NCBI GenBank assembly: GCA_020205615.1
Contig: CM035151.1
Span: forward strand, 17,958,322-18,022,321
Reading direction: 5' to 3'
Length of the DNA stretch: 64,000 nt
Source of the DNA: Panax quinquefolius
Lineage: Eukaryota; Streptophyta; Magnoliopsida; Apiales; Araliaceae
A program made the position numbers and the translations under genes. The notes below the pieces were generated by a model. That model made no database searches. It worked only from the letters and a program-made list of their open reading frames with translations, and was not told where the DNA came from. This document shows positions 12,675 to 24,125 of the stretch, piece after piece (position 1 is the stretch's first letter; each line of letters opens with the position of its first letter).

Positions 12675-13320
12675 ACCGCTATGCATTGTGGTAATTCGAA
12701 TTCGATGTTGGGTTCTCCCAATTCATTGGCCCAAAAGCAAAGTCCATTTTATCTATTTTGGCTTTATTGGATCGGACGTCTTTTTCTACACTATCAACGC
12801 GTTGTGCGACTTTTTACCCATACATCGCCTATTCTCCTTCGTTCATTGTTTCTTCTTTTAGTTGATCTTTGATTTTAAATTCTCATATTCCAACTTTAAT
12901 ATCTTACACCTCGCCAAGGCGTGATTTTGTTCGAGCATCACATATCGGGTAACCCAATTTTGAATTGTCAGATCCCTTTGTTCCACCTAATCGCTTGCCA
13001 GTTCTTCAACTCGTTCTTCTAGCTCACGAACACGATTTTGTAATTCTAAGTTTTGATCATAAATTTCTTCTAACCAATTCTCCTCGTGTTCCTCTTCTTC
13101 CTCTTCTTCCTCACTTTCATTGCTACCTACTCGCAACTAGCTCTAGCCTGACAATTAGTTCTTCATTTACTACGTGGATATCTCTAATTTGTTCCTCGTC
13201 GACACTTTGCATTAACTCGATTAGTGATTAAAGGTGTCACAACGGTCACATTCACTCCATTGTGAATATTTTCACCGCCATTTCCAAACACCGCCACAAC
13301 ACAAGGGTTAATTAATATAT
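12675..13320 (-). pseudogene. B1 5' ORF: acidic, coiled-coil-rich gag-like segment
   Basis: The minus strand from about 13,305 starts AVFGNGGENIHNG, matching the gag start of the other elements. It then diverges into a strongly acidic run with seven or more consecutive Glu, followed by a heptad-rich stretch such as LELQNRVRELEERVEEL, then QNWVTRYVMLEQNHALA. The last part at 12,675-12,800 is unassigned. Stops and shifts break it. The A copies have a capsid-like sequence here instead. It could be a different gag N-terminus or an extra ORF; I do not recognise a domain. It ends at the A1 insertion. Confidence 0.5.
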
Positions 13321-13464
13321 TAAATATTATCCCTATACTACGTGAACCAATTAAATACCAAATAAACTTAGGTAGGTCATACTAGCGAAGGAATTTCCGT
13401 CTCTCCCTCCTAGTTCTTATCTCACATCTTAGCCAGGATCATATCCTAAGCTCGATACCAACCG
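13321..13464 (-). other. B1 leader and primer binding site
   Basis: The leader resembles those of A1 and A2, including the CTCCCTCCTAGTTCTTAT block. The PBS at 13,450-13,460 reads TGGTATCGAGC on the minus strand and directly follows the LTR. Confidence 0.75.
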
Positions 13465-14520
13465 TGACGCCCCAAAATTAGGTATACGCCACCCATCTTG
13501 GGTCGCCACTTACATGGTACATAAATTCAAATACAACTTACTAATATAATCGCTAGGTACATACGACATAAGCGTGAGTTTGAATACAAATATTGTCTAC
13601 TAGATATTATACAAACCAAAAGGAGTCCTCATTACAACTATTATCACACTATTTCACGGAATAGTGAGGACTACTAATGCTATCCTCGGGAGCATTACTC
13701 CGCTTCTCGACTCGTCTCCGGCTATGTTCTCATTTCACGAAGAGAATAAAGTGAAAGAAAGGGTGAGCTCAACTAGCCCAAGAAGAAATATTATGACTAA
13801 GATAATGCGAATAAATTATCATTAGCCTTCAACAAATGTTAAACCGATAAAATACAATAGACAACCGGTTTAAGCTGCAATGAATAAGCAATCCATTAAA
13901 AGAGTCAAGTAGAGAATAAAGTCTACTATCTTTTAGGTTTTAAAAGGTTTTCATCAATTTTTATCACGAGACTCGACTTAATAAATAAACCACCACATCT
14001 AATCATCCCGCACTACTGGTCAAGGATTTTCATCAAATTATCAATGGTCATGACTATACCGAATCACCCCCGGTCATAATCATACCAAAAACTATCCATC
14101 ATCACGCATTACAGCCACCGAGGACTTTTGTCACATCATTTATATCAAGTCATGATTATACCGAATGATCCACGGTCATAATCATACTAAGTTCATCTAT
14201 GCACGTAAGCCAAAGATAACATAATATAACATGAGGATGATGACAATGACATAATAATTCAATAAAACAAGTTCAAGAATTATTTAATTCATGAATTATT
14301 AACGCCCAAATTGTCAATATGATATCATTGTTTTCAGAGAGTAAAATTCAAAAATGATCGGAAGAATATTTTCATGAAAAGATCTTTGGATGAAACGCAA
14401 ATATCAAGGATATTCTACTAATTTCATGGAGTATAGAAGTTTAAGTTTTAACCAATTTGGGTATAATAAAGAATGGAATAACAAAAGAAATCACCATGCA
14501 TGCATGCAGATTGCATAGAC

Positions 14521-14775
14521 AAAGTTATTCCAATGAGAATAATAATAACGGAACCAAAGTCGTGTGAAATTCACACCGACTGGGATGTTCAAACAGAATA
14601 ATAAAGATGGAACGGATCCGGTGTAAAACACGAGATAGGATATTCCAATAGAATGATAAAAAGACGGAACCAGTCCGGTGTAAAACACATGCATGAACAG
14701 GATGTTCCAATGAGAATAATAAAAAGCGGAACCAGTGGGTGTAAAACACATGCATGTGATGTTCTAATGTAATAA
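14521..14775. repeat. About 57-bp tandem array in B-type LTR
   Basis: About four units carrying TTCCAATGAGAATAATAA, then GGAACC, then a GGTGTAAAACACA-like segment. Equivalent arrays lie at 32,768, 39,111, 49,500 and 55,765. Chance open frames across the units are artefacts. Confidence 0.82.
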
Positions 14776-15145
14776 TAGAAGAATGTCACCAAGTATAGGG
14801 TAAACCAGCAGATACAAAGTTATTCCAATGTAATAATAAGCAATGGAATAACATATAAGGATTTCACCAAGTATAGGTATATGGCGTACACGAGTTATGT
14901 ATAGGGTATGCCACTTTTACAAAAGTTATTCCAATGTAGAATAATAGTGAATGGAATAATGAAGTTCTCTTCAAGAAGAAGAAAGAATAACACCCCTCAC
15001 AAGTAAAAAGAAGCTGAATATAGAAATAGTGAAGTAGCAGAATACTCTTCTTCTTTTCTATAATTTTCTCTCTAGCTTCTTCTCTATAATTTCTCTCTCT
15101 AGAGTTTCAATGAATTAGTAAGAAAATAATGAAGGAATGAGCTTT

Positions 15146-15155
15146 CTATTTATAG
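15146..15155 (-). promoter_or_regulatory. TATA box of B1 LTR
   Basis: CTATAAATAG on the minus strand, downstream in LTR sense of the tandem array and upstream of a CT-rich stretch (15,040-15,100). Confidence 0.6.
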
Positions 15156-15286
15156 GAAAATGGAATGCATAAGAAACTAATCCATGAACGGTCCAGATTG
15201 ATTTACTTTAATCGACGGTCCATATTTAAAGAAAAATCTTTTAAATAAAATATAATATATTCTATTTATATAAAAATATTTTACTA

Positions 15287-15351
15287 TGCAAACACTATGC
15301 AATACTATGCAAAACACTACGCAAAAACACTACGCAACACTATGCATAATA
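15287..15351. repeat. Short ACTATGCAA-type tandem repeats
   Basis: Five to six imperfect units of CACTATGCAA / CACTACGCAAAA. Shorter versions occur at the same LTR position in B2 (33,540-33,590 and 39,828-39,860). Confidence 0.75.
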
Positions 15352-15886
15352 AAATATAATATATTCTATTTATGAATAACTTTAATAAAGTATTCTATTT
15401 TATATAAAAGATGTTTCGCTTTATTACGTTAATAATACTTAATAAAACAAAACGTCATTATCATTATAATAATTCATATTATTAATCTATAATAATGGAA
15501 TCAAACCGGAGTGACTTCTCACATAAGATCAATAATCAATACTGGTGCTTCTTATGCAACCACACGACATCGCATTTCTTTTACTACCGAAAGTAGTTCA
15601 ACAAGAACCACCAGTAAAACTTCCGCCGTTATTTCAATAAAATATTTTTGTCGTTTTTCAATCGACAATAATTTCATTAGGGGTCCACCAATGATTGAGT
15701 AGTTATTTAATATTCCCCGCTAAATAGAATATTTCCGACCAATCGAATATAATATAACCACTTGCATACTTTGCAAAATTTATAAATACTACCCACAACT
15801 ATAATATTATCTCAAATTCACACCATAATATTAAAAATTATTTCGACAAAATTTAAATCTTTATTGATAAAATCTGGGGTCTCACA

Positions 15887-16290
15887 AAGACTGTACTCTT
15901 TTTCCTTAGTCACGATTTTTATCCCAATGGGTTTTTTTACTGACAAGGTTATAACGAGGCAGTCAATTAAGATATTTATATAAAAGATATGTACTCTTTT
16001 TCCCTTCGTTAAGTTTTTTCCACTGGATTTTCTTAACAAGGTTTTTAATGAGACATAATCTTCTATCGTAGGAAATCAGGGGAAGTGTTATAAAGTGATT
16101 TCCTCCTCATGAGGGTTTCACCCGTGCTCTCCCCCTTCCCTTCTTCTCTTCTTCCGTGAACCCTTCCTCTTTCGTGACCTTTGCCTATATAAGGCAATGA
16201 TACTGAAGGAAATAGGAGAACTTCTCTCAATTGTTTCTCTCTTATAATTTATATAAAAAATTGGTAATGTATATTACAAAATACGTTAAC
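15887..16290 (+). mobile_element. Copia-type element, 3' internal end plus LTR start
   Basis: Two imperfect copies of the copia pre-PPT motif (TACTCTTTTTCC..., ATCCCAATGGG, AAGGTT.TAA.GAG) lie at 15,892-15,970 and 15,990-16,055. They are followed by a purine tract (16,070-16,085) and an LTR start TGTTATAAAGTG at 16,086. The order matches the 3' side of plant Ty1/copia elements on the plus strand. The LTR end is not identifiable, and the upstream pol is absent because B1 inserted at 15,887. Confidence 0.7.
16186..16192 (+). promoter_or_regulatory. TATA box of copia LTR
   Basis: TATATAAGG about 100 bp into the LTR, followed by a CT-rich leader. This is typical of short copia LTRs. Confidence 0.6.
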
Positions 16291-17937
16291 GACTAAAATT
16301 TTGTAAACCGCTTTATTTCATATAAGAGAACTCGAATTAATTATTTTTTTAAAATCCTGACTTAATTATATATTAGTAATTAAAATTTAGTTAATAATTA
16401 TACAATAAAGTATGACTTAAACACAACATTAATGACTTTTAAGTTTTCATTCGTTTTTTAAGCAAAATTTGTAGTCATTCTTTTTTGCTAAGTACAACTG
16501 AAATCTTAATATTCCTGCCTTGCACAAGAATGGATTCCAAGATTTCTTGGACCCAAATCCTTATGAATACTTGCTTTACCATTGAGACAAAAGAGGGTCG
16601 GTAATTTGTAGTCATTCTAATAATAACAGTAAGTAAATTTAAAATTTAAAAAATATATTTTCATAATCATTATAATAAATAAATTAATAAATAAAAATAA
16701 TTTTATTTAAAAATTAACCGGTGCTTCCCACGGGTCACTAGCTAGTTATATAAAATTAAAGAAGCATAACAAAATAATCCCTTAGGTGTTAAAAACAGTT
16801 GACTGGGTTAATTATTTAACCAAGTGCAGTTATATATTATTTTCATCTTATTAAAAGATTGTTGGCCGAAAAGGTTAAATTAGTACGTAAAATTGTTTTT
16901 TTAACCCGCCAGTTAATGGTCCTAATGTAGAATTAATTAAATTATATATCCGTGGATTGAGAATATTAACTTAGGTGTGCTTTCGCTTTTACCCACAATC
17001 ATTTTCACTAATATTATAAATTACTCTTCTCCATTAATTAATTAGTTATACTAACAATCTTCCAAAAAAGAAATGTAGAATAATGTAAATCATTCAAACT
17101 TAACCTAAATTAAATAACTCTAAACAGTGAGCAAATTAATAAATTTAATTACTAGTCAAAAGTATTATCATATATATTGACATTCATCAGCCAATCTGGA
17201 ACTGGCATTCTGGATAAGAAATTAAGACGAATCCACCTAAAAACAATAATACAGAAACAATATTCTTTATATGGATGTGGACTATATATATATGGATACT
17301 ACATAAAACTAAGAACTCACACATGAGAAACCATAGGAAAAATTAGGGTTTTTTGTTCTTTTGTAGTTTTGTTTACTGTTTACCCTAGACCCTAGCCAAG
17401 CAAATAATGTATATATTTATACTCTTTAAGTTCAAATAGCCCTAATTAAATTAAGCTGCATTTTCACACTCAAGAGGGAATATAAACTGTACAAGACATT
17501 GATTGGTTTCTCAAAGTTAGGTTGAAACTGTGATTAATGATGAAGACGTGTACTCCACACCAAGCGCATTCTGTTGTTGAATAAAATCTTGCCATCAAAA
17601 TGGACTTGATCGATCGATATACTAAGAAAAGCTAAAAAGTAGTTCTTGACTAATTTTCTCTTGGTGATCCAATGATATGTGTTTAAGCCCCCACCATATT
17701 AAACTAATCACTTTTTTCTCGGACTAAAATAATATAATCTTGCTAGGGCAATGGGTGGTCTACATTACAGTAATTCAAATTTAGTGGATTCGCTTTCAAG
17801 ATGATGTAGTACTTGTTATTAATTGGGCTCCGATTGTGTCAAACTTGTCTCAAATGCAAATGCAAGTTGTGCCACGCATACACTTGTAAAGTTGAAAATG
17901 TGAAAAAAGGAAGTTATTATAATAGTGAACGCATACA
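16291..17937. other. Unassigned intergenic DNA
   Basis: Very AT-rich, no open frame of note and no repeat shared with the rest of the window. A possible Helitron end lies at 16,717-16,746. This may be the nearest thing to original, non-transposon sequence here. Confidence 0.6.
16717..16746 (+). other. Possible Helitron 3' end
   Basis: ACCGGTGCTTCCCACGGGT can fold with six of seven stem pairs, and CTAGT follows 6 bp later (16,742-16,746) before a T. Hairpin plus CTRRT is the Helitron 3' signature. No 5' TC end or Rep/helicase coding was found. Confidence 0.3.
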
Positions 17938-18407
17938 GTATGTTTATGTGTTTGGATGGATGAGATGAGAAGGGAAAATATAAGAGATGAAGGGATTGAA
18001 AGAATGAGAATTGATTATAATTATGTTTGTGAGTTTTAGAAATGAATGGAAGAAATGAAATTTTAATTATATTTTTCCTAGCTTGTTTGTGAGTTTAGAA
18101 GGAGGGAAGAGAAGGAAAAATATTTTTATTTTTAAACTACACTATTACTATATTACCTTTACATATTATATAATATAATAAATGACATGATTTATTTTGA
18201 AAAATTACTTTATACCGTGTTTGTAAATAATTAAAATCCCTCCAAATTTCATGATTGTGAGTTTTTTTAGAGAAAAATGAAAGAGATTTGAAGGTAAAAT
18301 TAATTTTATTTTTGACTCAAAAATTCTCCCCCAAAAGTAGGAGGATTTGGAGGGATGGAAAAGTTAGATGTTTTATATTACCTAAAATAACCTTTCAAAA
18401 TAAATAA
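17938..18407 (+). repeat. Left arm of dispersed AT-rich repeat, interrupted by D
   Basis: Contains GTTTGTGAGTTT motifs, GGAAAAATATTTTTATTTTT and GGATTTGGAGGGATGGAAAA. These match, on the opposite strand, 43,325-43,690. Low-complexity purine-rich blocks alternate with AT blocks. It looks like a fold-back or MITE-like repeat, but terminal repeats could not be fixed. The final AATAA is the duplication of element D. Confidence 0.65.
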
Positions 18408-21149
18408 TGTGACGCCCCCAAAACAGGTATACAACACCCATTTTGAGTCGCCAAATATATGGTACAGAAATAACTACAACTTTATTAATACAACATAAAA
18501 ACTGTGAGTTTAAATATAAATATTGTCATCTAGACAATATCCACACTCAAATAAGTCCCTCAAAGACAATTATTGATACATTATTTTACAAAATGGTGAG
18601 GACTACTAACACGACTTCTAGAACCATCATTCCACACCCCTGACTAAGACTCGCTACATTCTCGCCTCCCGAGAAAAAAAAATGGAACAACAAGGAAAAG
18701 AGTGAGCTCAACTAGCCCAAGAAAGAACATTATGACTAAGATAATATAGAACAAATTATCGTTAGTCCTCAACGAGAAAAATCTAATAGAATACAATAGA
18801 CAACCCGGTTTTAAATCAATATTCGCAATGAAAATAATAATTCATTAGAAGAGTTGAGTAGAGAATGCAAACTACTATCTTCTATATATGAATTTAAAAG
18901 TTCATCGCTCATCTTTTATCCTCGTAACATCAATCAATATATATCGGAATCAAATATTCATCTTTGCACTATAGGCCAAAGATATTCATCGATTGGTCAT
19001 GTTCATCTAAACACTGCTCATCTTTGCACTACGGGCCAAAGATATTAATCAATCGATCGTGTTCATCTCAACACTGCTCATCTTTTGCACTATGGGCCAA
19101 AGATATTCATCGAAATCATTCATCTTTGCTACTGAAAGCCAAAGATATTCAATTATATCATCATTTAGGGTGAGGATGATGAAAATATTTTTTAAAAAAA
19201 GCGAATCGGTGAAACAAAAGAATAAATATTAACGATTAGTACTTTAAACAATCCAAGTTCAAAAATACTTCATAAATAACCAGATTGGAGTAAAATTCAA
19301 GAATGAAGATCAAAACATAGATCCAATCAAAGATAGGAATCATAACAGACAATCTTGGACACAGAAAAAAATATTAAATTTTTCTGTGAATAGTGTCGAT
19401 TGATAAATAAATAGTCAGATACGTGAAAAGTGTAAATCTACGTGAATAGTAACTCAGACCTCAAAAGATAGAAATTTCAAAAAAAACATCATCACGCTTC
19501 TTGAATAGTACTCGTGAATAAGAACTCATGAATAAGTAACCCCGAGCATGAAAAAGTTTCAAATTTGATAAAATTTCCAACCAATATTTCTAAGATAATG
19601 ATATTGAAGAAATAATATCATTTTGAATAAAATAACATCCCTTACCTCGAGAAAGAATAGTTACGACTAGAATACTAGATATAGTCTTGAAAAAAACTTG
19701 CATCAGATAGCAATACTCAAAGTACTAAAATACTCACAAATACGCTCGATATTATAGAGAGAGAAAGAGAGAGAAGATTTCAGTTTCTGGTGTGATTTTC
19801 AATTCTAACCTAAGCACCCTATTTATAGGAAAATATACTTAGAACACCAAAGCAAAAAATTTAATATAATATTAATATATATAATAAATCTTCTTCGCCA
19901 TCCTACCAGCTGATCTCAAAAACCTAACACATGTCCATAAACAACAAAAACATTTTTCTAAATAAAAATAATAAAAACTTCCAAAATTTAATTATTTCGA
20001 AACTTCGGAACTTCAATAATTCATAATAAATAGCCCTTTTATCAGAAAATTCAAATCTCGCGACTTTTTATAGGAAATTCAATTCTCTACAACTTTGCTG
20101 AAGAAAGTTTTTCCAAATTCCAAACAAAAATTGATCGAAATCCATAAACAAACGATTTTACAAGCTATAATCAAATTTCAGTCAAGAAATGGGGTCCACC
20201 GACACACAAAATATGTTTTAATCATTTAATGCAACAAAAATACTCTTCCTCCTCATATACTCATATATCCCACATTCATTGTAAAAATATCACCATTATT
20301 ATATAATATAATAAAATATTATTTTATCAGAAAAGATAAAATATCAATTTTTTAACAATTGTCACTTTAAAAATTTTCTCCATCTATATCCACATAAAAT
20401 CAATATTTTCATCATCATATAAATCAATAATTAATTATTCACAAATAATATTACAGAATCACAGATCTTGCAACCAGACTAGTCCCAGGAAAGAGGGCTT
20501 TCAATAAGAATTTCTCTTTACTTAGCGCAATTGATTAGGTGACCAAACCTCTCCTTAGATGTAACTTTCTAGACATTGCCAATAATGTTTTCTAATAATA
20601 TTATTAGAGATAATATGAATTATTGCTTCAATAATGGAAAATCTTGTGTAGTGACAATTATTGAAACAACAATAATATAAAAAATTAACGATCAATTATT
20701 GAATCAATAAAATAAAATTTGAACGAAGAACTCACCGTAATGGTTATCGAGTAGTGCCTTACGTACGAATCAATAATTGGTGCAATACAGGTGTGCTACT
20801 TATGCAACAACGCAGACATCGTGTTTTAACCACCGGGTATTCCAACCAGATTAACGGTAATAACCTGCGTCTAGTTATTTATAAACTACTTATACTTGTC
20901 GTTCTCTTCATCCAATCGCTTTTCGTTATGGGCCCACACAAGGCTGCGCTGTCGTACGAATATTCCCCGACCGCAAGAATATTCCACGACTAAACGAATA
21001 TTCTCCGACAACAATGAATATTTTATAACCACTTGCTTATTTAAAAAAATATTTGCGCATTTCGCCCATAACTAACCACATTAATCAAATCAACCCTTAC
21101 TATTTTAAAATAATAAATAAAGGAAATTCCATTTTTATTTTAAAAAATT
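18408..21149 (-). repeat. D 3' LTR (left), lacking its last 12 bp
   Basis: Starts TGTGACGCCCCC and is collinear with 40,548-43,307. It stops at TAAAAAATT, where the partner continues CGGGGTCTTACA. Gag 5' sequence follows directly, so the polypurine tract and pol are gone. Confidence 0.88.
19819..19828 (-). promoter_or_regulatory. TATA box of D 3' LTR
   Basis: CTATAAATAG on the minus strand, same LTR position as in A1. Confidence 0.68.
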
Positions 21150-21330
21150 AAAGGTGTTGTTTATGGGAGGAATATTGCCTTCTCACAGACGCGTTCTCTG
21201 GGTGGTGATTAAAGGTGTTTCCACTGGCCTCATTAACTCCATTGTTAATATTCTCAATTTGCCATTCTTAAATCACGCCATAAAACAAGGGTTAATTAAA
21301 CAAATTAACATATCACATATTAACCTATAT
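21150..21330 (-). pseudogene. Gag N-terminal remnant of D
   Basis: The minus strand from about 21,284 encodes a gag start like those of A1 and A3, giving ENIN-type sequence. It also matches the first ~110 bp of their coding region and the leader with the ACAAGGGTTAATTAA reverse. It is joined abruptly to the truncated D LTR, marking an internal deletion. The right edge is the A2 insertion point. Confidence 0.65.
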
Positions 21331-22408
21331 TGTGGCGCCCCAAAATAGGTATACATCACCTATTACGAGTTGTCAATACATGGTACGAAACAACTACAAC
21401 TTTATTATTACAACAAGAAAGCTGTGAGTTTGAATACAAATATTATCTTCAGACAATATCTATACTCAAATAAATCCTCATCACATTTATTGATACATTA
21501 TTTTACAAAATGGTGAGGACTACTAAACAATCCTTTCTAAAACCTTCATTCCATACCCCGACTTCGTGCTCGCTATATTCTCGCCTCCCGAGAAAAATGG
21601 AACAAAAAGGAAAAGGGTGAGCTCAACTAGCTCGATAAAGAATATTATGACTAAGATAATATACAACAAATTATCGTTAGTCTTCAACGAGGAAAAAGTC
21701 TAATAGAATACAATAGACAACAAATTTTAAATCAATATTCGCAATGAAATAATAATTCATTAGAAGAGTTAAGTAGAGAATGCAAACTACTATCTTCTAT
21801 GTATGAATTTAAAAAGTTCATCGTCTATCTTTTATCCCTCGTAACATCAATCAATATACATACGGAATCAAATATTCATCTTTGCACTACTGAGCCAAAG
21901 ATATTCATCGATTAGTCATGTTCATTTAAACACTGTTCATCTTTGCACTCACGGCCAAAGATATTCTTCGAAATCATTCATCTTTGCACTACTGGTGCCA
22001 AAGATATTCTTAAGAAATCATTCATCTTTGCTTCTGAGCCAAAGATATTCCATAATATCATCATTTAAGACCGAGGATGATGAAAATATTTTTTCTTAAA
22101 GAAAGCGAATCCGGTGAAACAAAATGACAAGGATTAAGGATTAAGGATTTGTACTTGGTTTTATCCACGTCCAAAAATACCTCAAAAATAATCATAGTGG
22201 TGTAAAATTCAAGAATGATCAAAACATGGATACAATCGAGGAGTTAGTATCCGGAATAGATGTTTTAGACGAAAAGAAGAAATTTTATTTTTTAATTGAA
22301 TAATGCAGTATCACGTGAATAGTCTTAGTATCGTGAATAGTGCCGTATACGTGAATAGTAACTCCGACACCAAAAGATAGAAATTTCACAAAAACATCTT
22401 CACGCTTC

Positions 22409-22505
22409 ATGAATAGTACTCGTGAATAGTAACTCGTGAATAGTAACTCATGAATAGTAACTCGTGAATAGTAACTCATGAATAGTAACCCATGAATAGT
22501 AACCC
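22409..22505. repeat. 14-bp GTGAATAGTAACTC array in A2 left LTR
   Basis: Seven near-perfect units. The matching array in the right LTR lies at 29,982-30,080. Confidence 0.85.
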
Positions 22506-22775
22506 CGACATGAAAAAGTTCCAAATTTGATAAAAACTTCAGATCAACATTTCAGTATAATGATATTGAAGAAATAATATCATTACGAAAAAAATAATAT
22601 TCCCTTACCTCGAAAGATCAAGATTTCTTAGCTAGAATAGGGTATAGTCTTTGAAGGGAACTTGCTTAATCTCTAGCAATACTCAAAGTATACTCAAAAT
22701 ACTCACAAGAATACGCCGATAATATAGAGAGAAAACTTGGTTTACGGTGTGATTTTCAATTCTAACCCAAGCACC

Positions 22776-22785
22776 CTATTTATAG
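22776..22785 (-). promoter_or_regulatory. TATA box of A2 3' LTR
   Basis: CTATAAATAG on the minus strand, at the conserved LTR position. Confidence 0.7.
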
Positions 22786-24125
22786 GAATTTGCTTAGAAC
22801 ACCAAAGCGTAAAATTTAATATATTAATAAAATTATTTTCCACATCTTCCCACGCACACCATCAGCTGAAATCAACCACTAACACATGTCCCATAAGTGA
22901 CAAAAACGTTTTTCATGCAAAAGTTACTTAAAACTCCAAAAAATGATAATCAATTAAATACGGAACTTCAATAATTCATAATAAATAGCCCTTTCATCGG
23001 AAAATTGAATCTCTTGAATTTCTATAGGAAATTCAATTCTCTACAACTTTGCAGAAGAAATTTTTTCCAAATTCCAAATAGAAATTGACCGAAATCCACA
23101 AGCGGGCAATTTTACGTTTATAATCAAATTTCGATCAATAAATGGGATCCGAGACATGTTTAACATGTTTTAAACATTTATTGCAACAAAAATACTCTTC
23201 CTCCTCGTATACTCATATATCCCCATTCGTTATAAAAATATCACCAGTTAATATATTATTAAAATAATATATTTAAATGAATTATTTTATCGAAAAAGAT
23301 AAAATATTAATTTTCAACAATTGTCATTTTAAAAATTTTCTCCATCTATATCCACATAAAATCAATATTTTCCTCACAATATAAATCAATAATTAATTAT
23401 TCACAAATAATATTACGAGAATCACACAATATTGACAACCGTGAGGTTCCAGGGAAAGGGGCTTTCCAATAAGAATTTCTTCTTCGACGGCATGATTAGG
23501 TGACCAAACCTCTCCTTAGATGAGAACTTTCTAGACATTGCCAATAATGTTATCTAATAATATTATTCGGATAATATGAATTATTGCTTCGATAATGAAA
23601 AAAAAATTGTGTAATGACAATTATTGAACAACAACAATATAAAATATCAACGCAAAGCAATTATTAACTCGATAAAATCTTTGAGCGATAATTACGTAAC
23701 CATTATTGAGTAGTGCCTCTTACGTAAGAATCAATAATTGGTGCAATACTGGTGTCTTCTTGTTCAACAACGCGTATTAGTGTGTCTTAACCACCGGGTA
23801 TTCCAACAAGATTAATTCAGTAATAACTACTACGCGTTATTTAAAAACAACTTATATTTGTCGTTTTCTTCATCCAATCGCTTTCAGTTATGGGGCCCAC
23901 ACATGGTTTTGTGGCAGTCAAATGCGAATATTCCCGACAGCATCTGAATATTCCACGACCAAACGAATATTCCCAAGCGATAATGAATATTTTATAACCA
24001 CTTGCTTATTTTGAAATATTTGAGTATTTAACCCTTAACTATCCACATTAATCAAATCAACCCTTACTATTTCAAAATAATAAATAAAGGAAATTCCTTT
24101 TATTTAAAAAATTCGAGGTCTTACA

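Larger units (their letters stand above)
1..15886 (-). mobile_element. Element B1: Ty3/gypsy chromovirus relative, interrupted by A1, left LTR outside window
   Basis: Read on the minus strand, the 5' LTR is 13,465-15,886, followed by a primer binding site, a leader and a coiled-coil ORF (12,675-13,320). Element A1 then interrupts it (2,336-12,674). It resumes with protease and RT-start remnants (2,335 to 1,441) and a non-coding, tandem-repeat-bearing block (1,440 to 1). Element B2 has the same unusual order of protease/RT start followed by the non-coding block, so I treat B1 as a second copy of that family. RNaseH, integrase and most of RT are absent. The 3' LTR would lie before position 1. 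The assignment of both halves to one element is inferred from B2, because no duplication could be found around A1. Confidence 0.7.
13465..15886 (-). repeat. B1 5' LTR
   Basis: 2,422 bp, TGACGCCCC...GGGGTCTCACA on the plus strand. It is clearly related to, but distinct from, the A LTR: the ends are similar, the middle differs, and it has its own 57-bp array and ACTATGCAA repeats. It abuts copia 3' sequence at 15,887, so B1 inserted into that copia element. The right flank is AAGAC; its partner is outside the window. Confidence 0.88.
21331..24125 (-). repeat. A2 3' LTR (left)
   Basis: 2,795 bp, TGTGGCGCCCC...GAGGTCTTACA, followed by the reverse polypurine tract. It has the same arrays and TATA box as A1. 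Confidence 0.92.

Noticed and set aside
14491..14792. Overlapping 67-86 residue frames with repeated CFTP, FIIL-like segments
   Set aside because: They are translations of the 57-bp LTR array in three frames, not proteins. The same holds at 32,772 and 39,025.
16291..17937. A host gene or tRNA gene
   Set aside because: No sustained open frame, splice-like pattern, or cloverleaf with GGTTCGA-type arm could be seen on either strand.
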